Shown here: one piece after another, positions 35,509-43,720 of the stretch
How the letters are laid out: each line of letters opens with the position of its first letter
Position numbering within the stretch: position 1 is the first letter of the stretch
From: Bacteroidota bacterium
Lineage (GTDB): Bacteria > Bacteroidota > Bacteroidia > B-17B0 > Aurantibacillaceae
Reading direction: 5' to 3'
Assembly (NCBI GenBank): GCA_013816895.1
Contig: JACDDR010000016.1
Coordinates: 1 to 48,915 of the forward strand
Length of the DNA stretch: 48,915 nucleotides
Position numbers and translations under genes: made by a program
Notes under the pieces: generated by a model
The model's database searches: none
What the model saw: the letters and a program-made list of their open reading frames with translations, nothing else
Told to the model about the DNA's origin: nothing

Positions 35509-37023
35509 CTATCGTAATTGCCGGATACGCGGCTTCAGCATCCCTACACCCTGGTTAATGTCGCTCAGATACACCAGCGTATTTTGATTAATTAAAAAAA
35601 TATTTTTCACATTTTCTTTTTTGGAATTTAATAGAGGATGTGAGGCAATTGACTGAACTGACCGGATAACACCGGGAAAGGGAAGCTCCTCAATGTAATC
35701 TGTACTACCCATACATCTCTTTAATAAAAGCTGGTTTCCTTCTATGTCAAGGGAATAGTAAACACCTTTTCGGTTAGTGTCTTTTACATAAAATTCCTCC
35801 CTTTCATCAACCGTTAAAAGCATACTCAGCACGACAATAAAAATAACCGCGGTAAGTTTTAAATAATTCACAACAGGCTTAAATTCAAAAACCACGATAC
35901 TATAAACCGATAGTAATATAATAGCTCTTGAAAACATTACCACGCTATTGCTGCCGGCAAACCAGGACATAGGTAAATTGCAGGCAAGGGTGAGCAGAAC
36001 CAAAATAAGAAAAGATTTTCTGAGGTTGAATACACTTAAAATAAAAGGGAATAGAATTAACAGGGAATAAGAAGGTATATATTTATTGATAACGATTATT
36101 AGAAAAGAAAACATGCCGTAGGTAACGCACTCGTCCCGCCATTTTATAATTGCCGCGCTTAAATATAACAGAAGTCCTACAACGACCCCTTCTATAACAG
36201 CTGCCACAGCCGGCATATTAACAAGTGGGTAAGGATTAGAAAGCCCGTCGTAACAAAACACATTGGTCAAAAAAACGTGCAGACTTTGATGTCCCGCATA
36301 AAATGGATCTACAATTTCATTTTTAAATAACCTCGGCACTATCTCCTCAAAATAATGAGTTACGACTCCCCCTCCCACTACGGAAACCGTTATGACTAAA
36401 AGTAAAACTATCATGAGCAAACTCCACAACACCACTTTAAATTCTTTTTTTACAATAAAATAAAAGAGAATAAAAGCGGGAAATAATTTGATATGAAAAA
36501 TCAATGCGATTAGACATCCAATCAGGACATGCCGTCCTTTCTGCCTGGCAATGTAAATCTCAAGGAGTAATGCTGCAATAATGGTGTAAGATTGTCCCTG
36601 AACCATATTGTTGAAAAGGGGGAGCAAGAGGGCAAAAATGGCAAATGCGTATGGATACCCACTCTTACTTTCAAGTCTTAAAAACCGCCGTGTAGAAAAA
36701 CAAATCAGCAAAGCGCCCAGAATATTGAACACTAGTTTTGCTGTTGAACACTTAAAAAAGATAAAAGGGTAATACAGAATAATGCTGAAGGGCGGAACCG
36801 GGATGTAATTTTCAAAGAAATTTTTCTCGCCAAAAATTTTTATCTGTTCATTGAATTGATGAATATCACTGTATAAACTTAGTGCGCTTCCGGTTTTGGA
36901 AAAAATTTTACTTCCATAATAATAATTCCCAAAATCGCCCACTGGCTTGTTCCGGGCAAGAACGAGACAAAACACGCAAATGCAAAAAAGAAATATTACC
37001 GGGAGGTTCTTCCTGATATCCAT
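35509..37023 (-). CDS. GT87-family membrane glycosyltransferase with extra C-terminal domain
   Basis: A 504-residue multi-spanning protein of the GT-C fold, GT87 (DUF2029) type. The N-terminal helix is followed by the catalytic-Asp region VGDFGNYYYGS (D30), then a PPFSIILYYPF loop and about ten further hydrophobic segments up to residue 403. Members such as mycobacterial PimE use polyprenyl-phosphate mannose on the outer face of the inner membrane. The last 100 residues (about 404-504) are polar and beta-rich and are not part of the usual family, probably forming an exported domain. The gene is 21 bases downstream of the M1 peptidase gene and nine bases upstream of the flippase gene. Donor and acceptor are not known. 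Confidence 0.78.
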   Translation of the reverse strand: MDIRKNLPVIFLFCICVFCLVLARNKPVGDFGNYYYGSKIFSKTGSALSLYSDIHQFNEQIKIFGEKNFFENYIPVPPFSIILYYPFIFFKCSTAKLVFNILGALLICFSTRRFLRLESKSGYPYAFAIFALLLPLFNNMVQGQSYTIIAALLLEIYIARQKGRHVLIGCLIALIFHIKLFPAFILFYFIVKKEFKVVLWSLLMIVLLLVITVSVVGGGVVTHYFEEIVPRLFKNEIVDPFYAGHQSLHVFLTNVFCYDGLSNPYPLVNMPAVAAVIEGVVVGLLLYLSAAIIKWRDECVTYGMFSFLIIVINKYIPSYSLLILFPFILSVFNLRKSFLILVLLTLACNLPMSWFAGSNSVVMFSRAIILLSVYSIVVFEFKPVVNYLKLTAVIFIVVLSMLLTVDEREEFYVKDTNRKGVYYSLDIEGNQLLLKRCMGSTDYIEELPFPGVIRSVQSIASHPLLNSKKENVKNIFLINQNTLVYLSDINQGVGMLKPRIRQLR

Positions 37024-37044
37024 TTAACTGGCGGTTGCTGGCAT

Positions 37045-39492
37045 TTACTCAACCAGAATTTTTTCTGAATAAAGAATTCTTCCCCTCTCTTCCAGCTTAA
37101 CAAGATAAGTTCCTTTTGAAAAACTCCCAACCTCCACGCTATTTAATTTTTCCGTAATTGCTTTTGACAGGACAATCTTACCGGACACATCGGTTATTGT
37201 CATTACTGAGCCTGGCGCAGGAAGTTGTTCAAACTCTACTTTGAAACTTGTTTTAGCAGGATTTGGATAGAGCTTTGCACTTCGGTAAACGTTCGCATTT
37301 CTTTTAACAGAATTAATCGTTGCCGTGTCTGTTGAATTGCCAAACGTGTATTGTCCGAGTTTCATTGTATCCACAACAATAAACCCATTTCTCAGCCCGC
37401 TATTTACTACCACGCAGTGTTTTACAAGCTGCCAGTCTGCCGCAGCGTTTGCGCGGTAAAAAACCCGGATACTGTCGCCGTTAATTTTTGCAAGAAGCGT
37501 ATCCAGGTATGAGTAAGTTCCTCCAAGAGATTTATTACCATCATAATAAAAAGTAATTTTTGAATGGAACCCGGGAGATAAAATCCCTTCCACATCCCAG
37601 TATTGCTGATCCGACAGACGATGGTTTTGCGGATTGCTTTTAAATGGATCAGGCTTCACGTAGTTATGAATAATTCTAACCCGGGAAGAATCTGCTCCTT
37701 TATTCGTAACCTGAGTATATACTTTTCCGAGTATCCAGTTAATGTTAGTAGCCGTTTTAATTACTTTGCTGTCTGATGAAGTAGCATCGCTTATTTTACT
37801 GTCGTAATTTAACGCAGCATACGAAGCACTATAAGGAATGTTAACGGTGAATGTAGCAGACGCCCCTGACATCAGGACTTTGCGTACCACCCGGCTCCAG
37901 TCGTTTTTAAAAAAGCTAATTTCCAAAGGCACGTTGGAATATAAAGCCGGGGCGCCAAATGTTTTTTGTTTTAATGAAACAATTGCATTTACACTGGCGG
38001 TTCCCACTGTAACATATTTTACAGAATCAATTGCAAAGTGTGGCCAGCCGCCCGCTAAAACCCAGTTATTAAAAAAGTCGGTAAGGTTTTGCCCGCTTGC
38101 GGTTTGCATAAGATCACGCAGCTGCAGACTATTTATACTTTTATACTGGTTTTGAAGCATGGTGTATTTAATTGCATTAAAGAAGGCCGTGTCGCCCATA
38201 TAACCGCGCAAGGTGTGGGCAACATCCGCACCTTTTTTGTACACATGATCGCCGTATGTAAGGCTGTGCGGAATACCTGAGATAGCTCGAAAGCCGCCTT
38301 CCTTTAAATGAAGGAAGTGAAGAAGATTGTCGTGCGAAGTTTTAACCGCGCTGTTGTAGTTTACCTTCCCATATTTCCATTCGGTAAACATATATTGACT
38401 GTAAGTGGCCATTCCTTCATTGATCCACATGTCCTCGGGAGTTTCACAGGTAATATTATCGCCCCACCAATGATGCGAAAGTTCATGTGCCATAAGATCC
38501 GCCTCATATAAAAGATTTCCTATCGCTATTTTTGGGTAAGAAATATTAGTGGCGTGTTCCATCGCCCCGGAACTAAAAGGAACAAGGCAATACCCAAACC
38601 TGTTCCATTTATAAGGACCGTAATAATTCTCGAACCCGTTGATACACGTCTTTAGATTCACAAACCCATTTTTCATTCCCGTGGTATCGGTTGCAGCACC
38701 GGCAAGTACAATTGGCTTTGGGCCGGTAAGCGTATTCACCGACCAATTTACCTGGCGGTAACGCGCCACGGAAACGCTGGCGAGATAAGTAGGAATTTCA
38801 TTATTCATGGTCCACTGCCTTGTGCGGTTAAGACCATTAACTACATCAGATGTTAATTGGCCGTTACAGTATGCCCTACGCGCAGTGTCGGAAGTAATAT
38901 TGAACTCGTATTTACTGCGTTCGACAAAATTATCAAAACATGGAAACCATACTCTCCCGTAATTGTGTGGCTTGGCCGCAAAACCAACACCAAGATTATA
39001 AGCATACTGATTTCCGCCATTGTTATCAAAATAAAATCCTCCCCAACCGCTGGCATCGCCCTGAGGCTGGCCTTTATAGTATACTTTTATACTGCTGGTG
39101 TCGGTTAAGTTTTTTGGCGCAGAAAAATTAACTTTAAGAATTGTATCATTGTAAGAATACAATAGTTGATTGGAGTTTTCCGTTACCGAATCAATGATGA
39201 GTTTAAGAAGATCAAGACGAATAAACGTGCGATTGTTCATTTTTGGAGCAAACTTTACAATGGTGTTTCCTGCGATGAGTTTAGTAGTCGCGTTTCCTAT
39301 CTCAAGATTGATTGTATATTTCAGTATATCGAAAGTATCGCTGCGAAGGTTATCAGCGTTATAATACAGCGGCGGAAGAAGTAAAGCGTTTTTACCCGCC
39401 TGGCATCCCGCTACCTGTGCTTGTGTAAACGTAAACATACCTTGCAGCAACACCGCAACCAGGCAACGGACAATACTCAGTTTTATTCTCAT
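37045..39492 (-). CDS. Secreted M1-family metallopeptidase with T9SS type A sorting domain
   Basis: Exported zinc aminopeptidase-like enzyme of 815 residues. A signal peptide covers 1-25. The M1 core shows GAMEH near 308 (in place of the classic GAMEN exopeptidase motif), zinc ligands H336 and H340 with E337 (HELSHHWW), the third ligand E359 (WINEG), and a Tyr-containing YKKGADV segment that can supply the transition-state Tyr. Region 530-735 is beta-rich. The final 75 residues are a type A T9SS sorting domain (LYPNPAKTSFKVEF, DVSGKIVLS, GTYLVKL), so the protein is surface-bound or released. It starts the minus-strand run leading into the glycosyltransferase. It is probably nutritional, and its link to the cluster may be only positional. 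Confidence 0.92.
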   Translation of the reverse strand: MRIKLSIVRCLVAVLLQGMFTFTQAQVAGCQAGKNALLLPPLYYNADNLRSDTFDILKYTINLEIGNATTKLIAGNTIVKFAPKMNNRTFIRLDLLKLIIDSVTENSNQLLYSYNDTILKVNFSAPKNLTDTSSIKVYYKGQPQGDASGWGGFYFDNNGGNQYAYNLGVGFAAKPHNYGRVWFPCFDNFVERSKYEFNITSDTARRAYCNGQLTSDVVNGLNRTRQWTMNNEIPTYLASVSVARYRQVNWSVNTLTGPKPIVLAGAATDTTGMKNGFVNLKTCINGFENYYGPYKWNRFGYCLVPFSSGAMEHATNISYPKIAIGNLLYEADLMAHELSHHWWGDNITCETPEDMWINEGMATYSQYMFTEWKYGKVNYNSAVKTSHDNLLHFLHLKEGGFRAISGIPHSLTYGDHVYKKGADVAHTLRGYMGDTAFFNAIKYTMLQNQYKSINSLQLRDLMQTASGQNLTDFFNNWVLAGGWPHFAIDSVKYVTVGTASVNAIVSLKQKTFGAPALYSNVPLEISFFKNDWSRVVRKVLMSGASATFTVNIPYSASYAALNYDSKISDATSSDSKVIKTATNINWILGKVYTQVTNKGADSSRVRIIHNYVKPDPFKSNPQNHRLSDQQYWDVEGILSPGFHSKITFYYDGNKSLGGTYSYLDTLLAKINGDSIRVFYRANAAADWQLVKHCVVVNSGLRNGFIVVDTMKLGQYTFGNSTDTATINSVKRNANVYRSAKLYPNPAKTSFKVEFEQLPAPGSVMTITDVSGKIVLSKAITEKLNSVEVGSFSKGTYLVKLEERGRILYSEKILVE

Positions 39493-39567
39493 ACATTAAA
39501 AATAAGAAAAAAAACAAATTATTCATAATTTGGGAATACAATAATTAATCTGCATTTTTATGCTACC

Positions 39568-41130
39568 GTGATAGCGATTTCCGAATTACATAATTTGATC
39601 CGCTCGCTGAATAAGCCTGAAAAAAGATTTTTCAAACTTTTATCTGCTACTGAAAATTTTTCCACCACCAGCGCTATTACCCTTTTCGATCATCTGGAAC
39701 GTATAAGTGAAAAAGACGACGTGTATTATAAAACAGATAAGACGCCGGGTATTAATGCCACGCCGGAAAACATGGTCGTGCTTTATAATCTCATTCTTAA
39801 AAGCCAGCGTAATTTTTATTCCGAAACAATCACGGGCTTTACGCTGAATGATGAACTCGCCAACCTCAAAATTCTTTTTGAAAAAGCGCAATACAAGCAA
39901 TGCCGGAAAATGATAAAAACGGTTAAAGAAAAAGCACTTCGGAACGAAAAGTTCAGTTATGTGCTGGAAATACTGGAATTGGAAAAACAACTACTTCATA
40001 CAGAGTTTCCGGGCCCAGATTATACCGAACTGTCTGCGGATTTGAAAATTCAAAAACGAAGAATAATTGAAAAAGAAAAAAACATTGCGCACTACTACCG
40101 GCTGTACGCTCAGTTAAGCTTTAAGGGTAAAAACCAAAATCTGAACGAGAAAAAGAGTCATGCAGTATTCTATACTAAATTTTTATCGGATCAACTGTTG
40201 AAAACGCCGGAAAGCGCTTTGTGCAGAAGAGCCAGGTTTCTTCAGATGAAATGTCAGGCCTTGTGTTATTCAGCCTTGAAAGACTACAAAAAGCAACTCG
40301 AGGCTTTGATTGAGATAAAATCCTTTATGCAGGAAGATGCGCTAATTCTCGTGGAGATGCCCCGGCAGTACTTAGATGTTCTTAATACGCTTGCGCAGGT
40401 TTGTATGAATAATGGTCGGTATTCAGATTCCAGAAAACTTATCTCGGAAATTGCCGGTATCATTAATGCTAAAAAAATTATTGGTGCCGATCTTTATATC
40501 AAAGCCAACTCCTATGTTTTTAACCTGGAACTAACCCTTTTGGTCCGTACCGGTAAGTTTGCCGAGGCTTCACAGCTCGCCCAAACTATTTTTGAGTTTA
40601 CAAACGAACACCATAACATATTTAACCAGGAAGATAAATCGGTTTTATTTTTTAACCTGACTAATTTTTACATTTACAACGAAGATTATTCCGCTGCAGC
40701 CACCGTTCTTGCCAATTCGAAAAGCGGAAGTGATAAAAATTCGCATTGGGATTTAAAGGCTTACTTGCGGATCCAGGAAATGATTACGTATTATGAACTT
40801 AAAGAATATCCCAAATTTATTCTTGCGGCTAATTCGGCCAATCAATTAGTAAAAGAAAAATTTTTTTCAACCCCCACTGAGTCTGCTTTCGTGCAGTTTT
40901 TCAACGAAACCATCGCTTCATCCATGCCGCTCTTCACTCCTGAAAATTTCGACACGCTTTACGCGCGTTTAAAAAGTTATTCTTCAAACGCCGACGACAA
41001 ACTGATTAATCTTAACTATTTTAATTTTATATCCTATGCCGCTCACAAAGCTGGCCATGGAAAATTACACGAAACGCTGGCAAATCACCTGGATATTACA
41101 GAATCTGCCCTTCATAAAACTCCGCAATGA
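39568..41130 (+). CDS. Unknown helical protein, first of a tandem paralogous pair
   Basis: A 520-residue cytoplasmic-looking protein with no signal peptide, no membrane helix and no recognised enzyme motif. The N-terminus (LIRSLNKPEKRFFKLLS) matches in pattern the start of the next gene (IIKSLTPEEEGYFKQFS), and both continue with a similar helical stretch that includes an LEI(L/I)(E/D)LEK motif. The bulk is amphipathic helices of the TPR or helical-repeat type, pointing to a protein-binding scaffold. The start is GTG; an ATG eight bases upstream is out of frame and stops at once. It is transcribed divergently from the M1 peptidase across 75 bases. It overlaps its paralogue by four bases (ATGA). 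Function unknown. Confidence 0.75.
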   Translation: MIAISELHNLIRSLNKPEKRFFKLLSATENFSTTSAITLFDHLERISEKDDVYYKTDKTPGINATPENMVVLYNLILKSQRNFYSETITGFTLNDELANLKILFEKAQYKQCRKMIKTVKEKALRNEKFSYVLEILELEKQLLHTEFPGPDYTELSADLKIQKRRIIEKEKNIAHYYRLYAQLSFKGKNQNLNEKKSHAVFYTKFLSDQLLKTPESALCRRARFLQMKCQALCYSALKDYKKQLEALIEIKSFMQEDALILVEMPRQYLDVLNTLAQVCMNNGRYSDSRKLISEIAGIINAKKIIGADLYIKANSYVFNLELTLLVRTGKFAEASQLAQTIFEFTNEHHNIFNQEDKSVLFFNLTNFYIYNEDYSAAATVLANSKSGSDKNSHWDLKAYLRIQEMITYYELKEYPKFILAANSANQLVKEKFFSTPTESAFVQFFNETIASSMPLFTPENFDTLYARLKSYSSNADDKLINLNYFNFISYAAHKAGHGKLHETLANHLDITESALHKTPQ

Positions 41131-42653
41131 AACCCTCGAACCTTCTTTTTGATATTATAAAATCGCTTACTCCTGAAGAAGAGGGTTATTTCAAACAATT
41201 TTCATCATTACAACAAGGCGATAAAAATTATGAGAAAATATACTACCACCTTCTTACGCAGGAAGAATATGACGAGAGAAAAATAAAAGAACATTTCAAA
41301 AAAGAATCTTTTGTAAAACACTTTCCTTCTGAGAAGAATCAGCTCCTCCATCACATCCTGCGCAGCTTAAGGCATCACCGTTATAACAACAATACCGAAG
41401 CTTACATTAATGAGCAGATAAAGAACATCCAGATATTATACAACAAATCACTTTACAGGATGGCGCGGCAGGAACTGAATAAAATAAAATTACTCGCTTA
41501 CCGGCATGAACTTTTTTATTCCATACTGGAGATTATCGATCTTGAAAAGGTAGTGATCGACATTGAGGTTCGCTTTGATGAATCGGATATGGCGGCGCTC
41601 GATGATATCATGAAGGAAAAAGATGATGTACTTGATAAGATAACCAACCTCCAGATTTTCGAAGATGAGCTCAGCGAGCTTTTCGCCCTTTATACTAAAT
41701 ATTCTTTTGTAAAAGATCCGCTCGAGCAAAAACGCGTTGAGGCCACTCTAAAAAAGAAACACCTTAAACCTGAAAACGCACATTCCAGCAGAAAAGCACT
41801 TATCGCCTCGCATTTATGCCAAACCACCGCCCTGCGTTTGTTGCACAGGGATAAAGAATTGATAACTGCAGCCAACGCTACCATCAAGCTTTTTGAAAGT
41901 GAAGAAGCAATTATTGCGGAATGGCCATTGTATTATATAATGACTTACAGTTTTTTGGGAAGGGCTTACGCCATTCATCAGCAATACAAAGCCTGCTTTT
42001 CCTGCCTTGATAAAATCCGGTCGCTTCAACTAAATCCGCGCTTCAGTTCAATTGTTCTCCAGGTTGCCATATTCGCGCGTTCTGCTATTAATGACTCCAT
42101 GTTCTATCTTTACACCGGACAGTTTGAAAAACATCAGAAATTTGTGCCCTATATTCTTAACGGAATAAATAAGTATGGAAATAAAATTCCGGGAGAGGAA
42201 AGATGTACCCTGCACTTCATTCTTTTTATGTCCTATTTCGGAGTTAATAACTATTCAGGAGCACTTGTGTGGTTAAACAAAATTTTAAACACACCGGAAA
42301 AAGAAAACCGACCGGATCTTTACCGGATCTGCAAACTGGCCAACCTGGTGATTCATTTTGAAATGGATAACCATACCCTGCTGAACTACCTTATTAAGGC
42401 CAACCTCCGCTATTATGAATCGAATGCGGATATATATCCTTTTGAAAAAATATTTGTAAAGTACTTCCGCAAAATTGCCCTTTCTTCAAAAACAGAAAGG
42501 CGTCGTTACTATATTATAATGAAGGATGAACTTGCAAACGCTTTCCAGGATCCTTACCAGCGTTTTGCCCTCGAATATTTTGATTTTGAAGCCTGGACCA
42601 CCTCGAAGATACACAACCTTAGTTACGCGGAGGCACTTCAATCAGGACGATAG
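41127..42653 (+). CDS. Unknown helical protein, second of a tandem paralogous pair
   Basis: A 508-residue paralogue of the preceding protein, with the same layout: a conserved N-terminal helix pair, a region of paired helices with KSLYRMARQELNKIKLLA (matching KAQYKQCRKMIKTVKEKA in the first copy), then TPR-like helices to the C-terminus. There is no signal peptide or membrane segment. The ATG overlaps the stop of the first copy by four bases, so the two are co-translated and might form a heteromer. Divergence between the copies is large, so the duplication is old. It is convergent with hldD (17-base gap). No function is proposed. Confidence 0.75.
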   Translation: MKPSNLLFDIIKSLTPEEEGYFKQFSSLQQGDKNYEKIYYHLLTQEEYDERKIKEHFKKESFVKHFPSEKNQLLHHILRSLRHHRYNNNTEAYINEQIKNIQILYNKSLYRMARQELNKIKLLAYRHELFYSILEIIDLEKVVIDIEVRFDESDMAALDDIMKEKDDVLDKITNLQIFEDELSELFALYTKYSFVKDPLEQKRVEATLKKKHLKPENAHSSRKALIASHLCQTTALRLLHRDKELITAANATIKLFESEEAIIAEWPLYYIMTYSFLGRAYAIHQQYKACFSCLDKIRSLQLNPRFSSIVLQVAIFARSAINDSMFYLYTGQFEKHQKFVPYILNGINKYGNKIPGEERCTLHFILFMSYFGVNNYSGALVWLNKILNTPEKENRPDLYRICKLANLVIHFEMDNHTLLNYLIKANLRYYESNADIYPFEKIFVKYFRKIALSSKTERRRYYIIMKDELANAFQDPYQRFALEYFDFEAWTTSKIHNLSYAEALQSGR

Positions 42654-42670
42654 CAGCCCCGCATGCAATG

Positions 42671-43636
42671 CTACATATATTTGTGAGACACCAGGTAATT
42701 GGTTACATAATCCAATACCCCTTCTTCCAGCGGAGTAAATTCTTTTGTATATCCCTGCGCCCTTAATTTTTTCATGTTGGCCTCGGTAAAATACTGGTAT
42801 TTATCGCGGATGTCCATTGGAGTATCAACAAATTCGATGTTAATCGGGCAGTTGAGCGCATTGAAAGTTGCAGTAGCCAGATCATAAAAGGTACGTGCCC
42901 GTCCACTCCCTAAATTATAGATGCCACTTTTAACTGTGTTGGAATAAAGAAACCAGATAACATCTACAACATCCTTTACATAAACAAAATCGCGCAGTTG
43001 TCCGCCGTCCTTATAATTAACATCGTGCGACCGGAACAACTTCACCTGTTTTGTTTTTTTGATCTGATTAAACGCGTGAAAAATAACCGAAGCCATTCTT
43101 CCTTTGTGATATTCGTTAGGGCCATAAACATTAAAAAACTTTAAACCTTGCCATGAGGGCGGCGTTTTCTGCTGCTTAAGCGCCCACTTGTCGAAATCGT
43201 GCTTGCTGTCACCATAGGGATTTAAGGGCTTTAATTCATTCAGCTTTGTTTCATCGTCGTCGTATCCGTGTTCTCCTAATCCATAGGTGGCTGCTGAAGA
43301 AGCATAAATTAAAGGGATATTACTTTCTGCGCAAAGGGTCCATAGCGCTTTGGTGTAATTAAGATTTAACTCATCGAAAACCGTTTTATCAAATTCTGTT
43401 GTATCTGTTCTCGCGCCTATATGAATAACGTAATCCACGAGAGAAGTATCTTTCCGAAACCACTCCAGGAACTCGGCTCTGTCGATCTTAATACTGAATT
43501 CTTTCCCCAGGTAATTATTTTCTTTGATAGTCTTTGAAAAATCATCCACCAGCAGTATATCCCTTTTGCCTTCAGCGTTAAACTTTGAAAGGAGACAACT
43601 TCCGATAAAACCTGCAGAGCCTGTAATTACAATCAT
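42671..43636 (-). CDS. hldD: ADP-L-glycero-D-manno-heptose-6-epimerase
   Basis: Makes ADP-L-glycero-D-manno-heptose, a precursor of lipopolysaccharide inner core or S-layer glycans, by epimerising the 6-position with bound NADP(H). The 321-residue SDR-family protein has the Rossmann turn GSAGFIGS (6-13), the catalytic Tyr and Lys in PYGDSKHDFD (about 140-144), a FFNVYGPNEYHKG segment and GGQLRDFVYVKDVV, all typical of HldD. The start is taken as ATG at 43636, which gives MIVITG; a TTG at 43648 would only add four residues. A TAAATTTG element is nine bases upstream. No other heptose genes are in the window. Its role in the nearby glycan cluster is not implied, as other genes and strand changes lie between. 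Confidence 0.92.
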   Translation of the reverse strand: MIVITGSAGFIGSCLLSKFNAEGKRDILLVDDFSKTIKENNYLGKEFSIKIDRAEFLEWFRKDTSLVDYVIHIGARTDTTEFDKTVFDELNLNYTKALWTLCAESNIPLIYASSAATYGLGEHGYDDDETKLNELKPLNPYGDSKHDFDKWALKQQKTPPSWQGLKFFNVYGPNEYHKGRMASVIFHAFNQIKKTKQVKLFRSHDVNYKDGGQLRDFVYVKDVVDVIWFLYSNTVKSGIYNLGSGRARTFYDLATATFNALNCPINIEFVDTPMDIRDKYQYFTEANMKKLRAQGYTKEFTPLEEGVLDYVTNYLVSHKYM

Positions 43637-43645
43637 AAAATAAAA

Positions 43646-43653
43646 CAAATTTA
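43646..43653 (-). promoter_or_regulatory. Candidate -7 element, hldD
   Basis: Minus-strand TAAATTTG, an exact TAnnTTTG match, nine bases before the ATG at 43636. It shares the short divergent region with the promoter of the acyl-CoA ligase. Confidence 0.42.
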
Positions 43654-43691
43654 CACAAAATAATTTCCTTAATTTTTTGTTTTTATGGAAA

Positions 43692-43699
43692 TAACTTTG
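43692..43699 (+). promoter_or_regulatory. Candidate -7 element, acyl-CoA ligase gene
   Basis: TAACTTTG, an exact TAnnTTTG match, 21 bases before the ATG at 43721. A TTTG at 43676-43679 is only 12 bases upstream, too close for a normal -33 element. Confidence 0.48.
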
Positions 43700-43720
43700 A
43701 ACTTAGGTTAAGATTAAACT

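Noticed and set aside
43637..43648. TTG start for hldD
   Set aside because: The ATG at 43636 gives the standard MIVITG Rossmann start; a transcript from the -7 element at 43646 would begin near the ATG, after the TTG.
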